DNA from: CAJXTB01 sp047626195
Lineage (GTDB): Bacteria; Myxococcota_A; UBA796; GCA-2862545
Length of the DNA: 14,977 bases
Direction of reading: 5' to 3'
Assembly (NCBI GenBank): GCA_047626195.1
Contig: JBLHSN010000129.1
Coordinates: 1 to 14,977 of the forward strand
The notes beneath the pieces were generated by a model. It saw nothing but the letters and a program-made list of their open reading frames with translations, did no database searches and was not told the DNA's origin. This document shows, in pieces, positions 14,075 to 14,977 of this stretch. Every line of letters begins with the position of its first letter. Positions within the stretch are counted from its first letter, which is position 1. The position numbers were made by a program, and so were the translations under genes.

Positions 14075-14977
14075 TCAAGGATTGCTAAAGGGTAGGTCGG
14101 CAATGACCAATCGGTCACCACCACCCAGCGCAGGGACTGCGCAGCACAGCAGGGCTTGGTCATCCCCTACCGGGAATTCGGGGTTGCTCGGATGGGTCAC
14201 GCGGCCCTTGATGACCGACATGACACAGGAGCCACAGCGACCTGAGCGGCAACCAAATGCCGGACTCAAGCCAGAGTCTTCGGCCAGCGCCAATAGAGAG
14301 GATACTGCGGGCGTCCATATGACCGGGTCAGCGGCATCAGCAAAGAGCACTGAGACATTGTCAGAAGCGGCGGCTTCGGCAACAACTTGGCGAAGGACCG
14401 GCGTATCTCGCACCACCGAGGCAGGACCAAACGCCTCCATATGAATGCGCTCATCGAGGACATCTAGATCCCGTAAGTCACGGTACACCGATCGCATGAA
14501 GCCAGGCGGGCCACACAGGTAGAAGTCGTAGGTGCCAATAGGCAAGAGGCGCTGCAGCAAAGCCCCGTTTACACGGTCCGTCATCTCGTGGGTGACACCG
14601 CGGAGACCGGTGGGCGCATCAAGCGTCCGAACAAGCTGAACGGCGCCATCTGAACGCTTCGCCAACGCCGTTAACTCAGCATCAAACGCACGGTCGGCCT
14701 CGTTTCTCGCGGCATACACCACAACCGTAGACCTGGCGTGTCGGGTCCGCTCTCTCTCAAAGACCACATGCCGAACCATCGACAGCAGCGGGGTCATACC
14801 AATGCCGGCGGCCAACAAGACCAGCGGACGGGTGGCATTGCTGTCCAAGATGAAGCTACCGGCTGGACCTCTCGCCTCCAACGTGTCGCCCACACTCAGC
14901 GTGTGCAGGTACTGCGACACCGTTCCTTGGCGCTTGACCGAGATGCGGTAGTGGTCGTCGTGAGGAGCCGAAGACAG
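14075..14977 (-). CDS. FAD/NAD(P)-binding reductase with C-terminal 2Fe-2S ferredoxin domain (5' end outside window)
   Basis: The frame continues to the window edge, 19 codons before an internal GTG at 14920, and those codons fit the end of an FAD-binding barrel (YRISVKR, then GTVSQYLH), so the gene begins outside; 300 residues are visible. Order of parts in visible numbering: FAD-domain tail to about 45, NAD(P)-binding Rossmann domain with AAGIGMTP (56-63) and CGPPGFM (155-161), then a plant-type 2Fe-2S domain with Cys243, Cys248 and Cys251 in FGCRSGRCGSC and the fourth ligand at 278 or 279. This is the arrangement of phthalate-dioxygenase-reductase-like electron carriers. The ferredoxin part (WTP near the start, LLCCAVPA at the end) resembles proteins with a fused N-terminal MOSC or PNPOx-type domain, which cannot be checked here. 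The electron acceptor is unknown. Confidence 0.92.
   Translation of the reverse strand: MSSAPHDDHYRISVKRQGTVSQYLHTLSVGDTLEARGPAGSFILDSNATRPLVLLAAGIGMTPLLSMVRHVVFERERTRHARSTVVVYAARNEADRAFDAELTALAKRSDGAVQLVRTLDAPTGLRGVTHEMTDRVNGALLQRLLPIGTYDFYLCGPPGFMRSVYRDLRDLDVLDERIHMEAFGPASVVRDTPVLRQVVAEAAASDNVSVLFADAADPVIWTPAVSSLLALAEDSGLSPAFGCRSGRCGSCVMSVIKGRVTHPSNPEFPVGDDQALLCCAVPALGGGDRLVIADLPFSNP

Overview
This window is a GC-rich (about 60% by eye, not computed), gene-dense stretch of a Gram-negative bacterial chromosome. A TamB-type outer-membrane assembly protein and two lipoproteins with lipoboxes show a diderm envelope. The low-complexity, Asp-rich lipoproteins, the secreted collagen-like protein with its characteristic N-terminal domain, and the beta-propeller protein beside core metabolism suggest a Myxococcota-like (former Deltaproteobacteria) lineage. 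That placement is inference and I am not sure of it. There is no sign of phage, IS elements, CRISPR, rRNA or tRNA, and no stretch over 300 bases lacks a gene.

Layout. Positions 1-3572 (+): the C-terminal part of tamB, translationally coupled (TAATG) to pyrC (dihydroorotase, pyrimidine synthesis). Positions 3559-5123 (-): two secreted lipoproteins, the first overlapping the 3' end of pyrC convergently. Positions 5268-8577 (+): argH (argininosuccinate lyase), a collagen-like secreted protein with 60 uninterrupted Gly-X-Y triplets that include a 12-unit, 18-bp tandem array, and an unknown 205-residue protein. Positions 8730-10439 (-): a three-helix membrane-anchored retropepsin-like aspartic protease followed by an unknown helical protein. 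Positions 10511-13400 (+): a tightly overlapping three-gene operon of a DEDDh 3'-5' exonuclease, purF (purine synthesis, iron-sulfur type) and a cytoplasmic beta-propeller protein. Positions 13401-13606: a convergent intergenic spacer with an elaborate inverted-repeat structure and a G-rich tract. Positions 13607-14977 (-): a 2Fe-2S flavin reductase, running off the window, and a DUF1348 (NTF2-like) protein.

Most genes are housekeeping enzymes or single unknowns. I do not see a convincing complete new defence or biosynthetic system. The parts most worth a second look are the collagen-like gene with its recently expanded repeat and its unknown partner, the membrane aspartic protease with its unknown partner, the exonuclease-purF-propeller operon, and the 88-nt structured element at 13416-13503.
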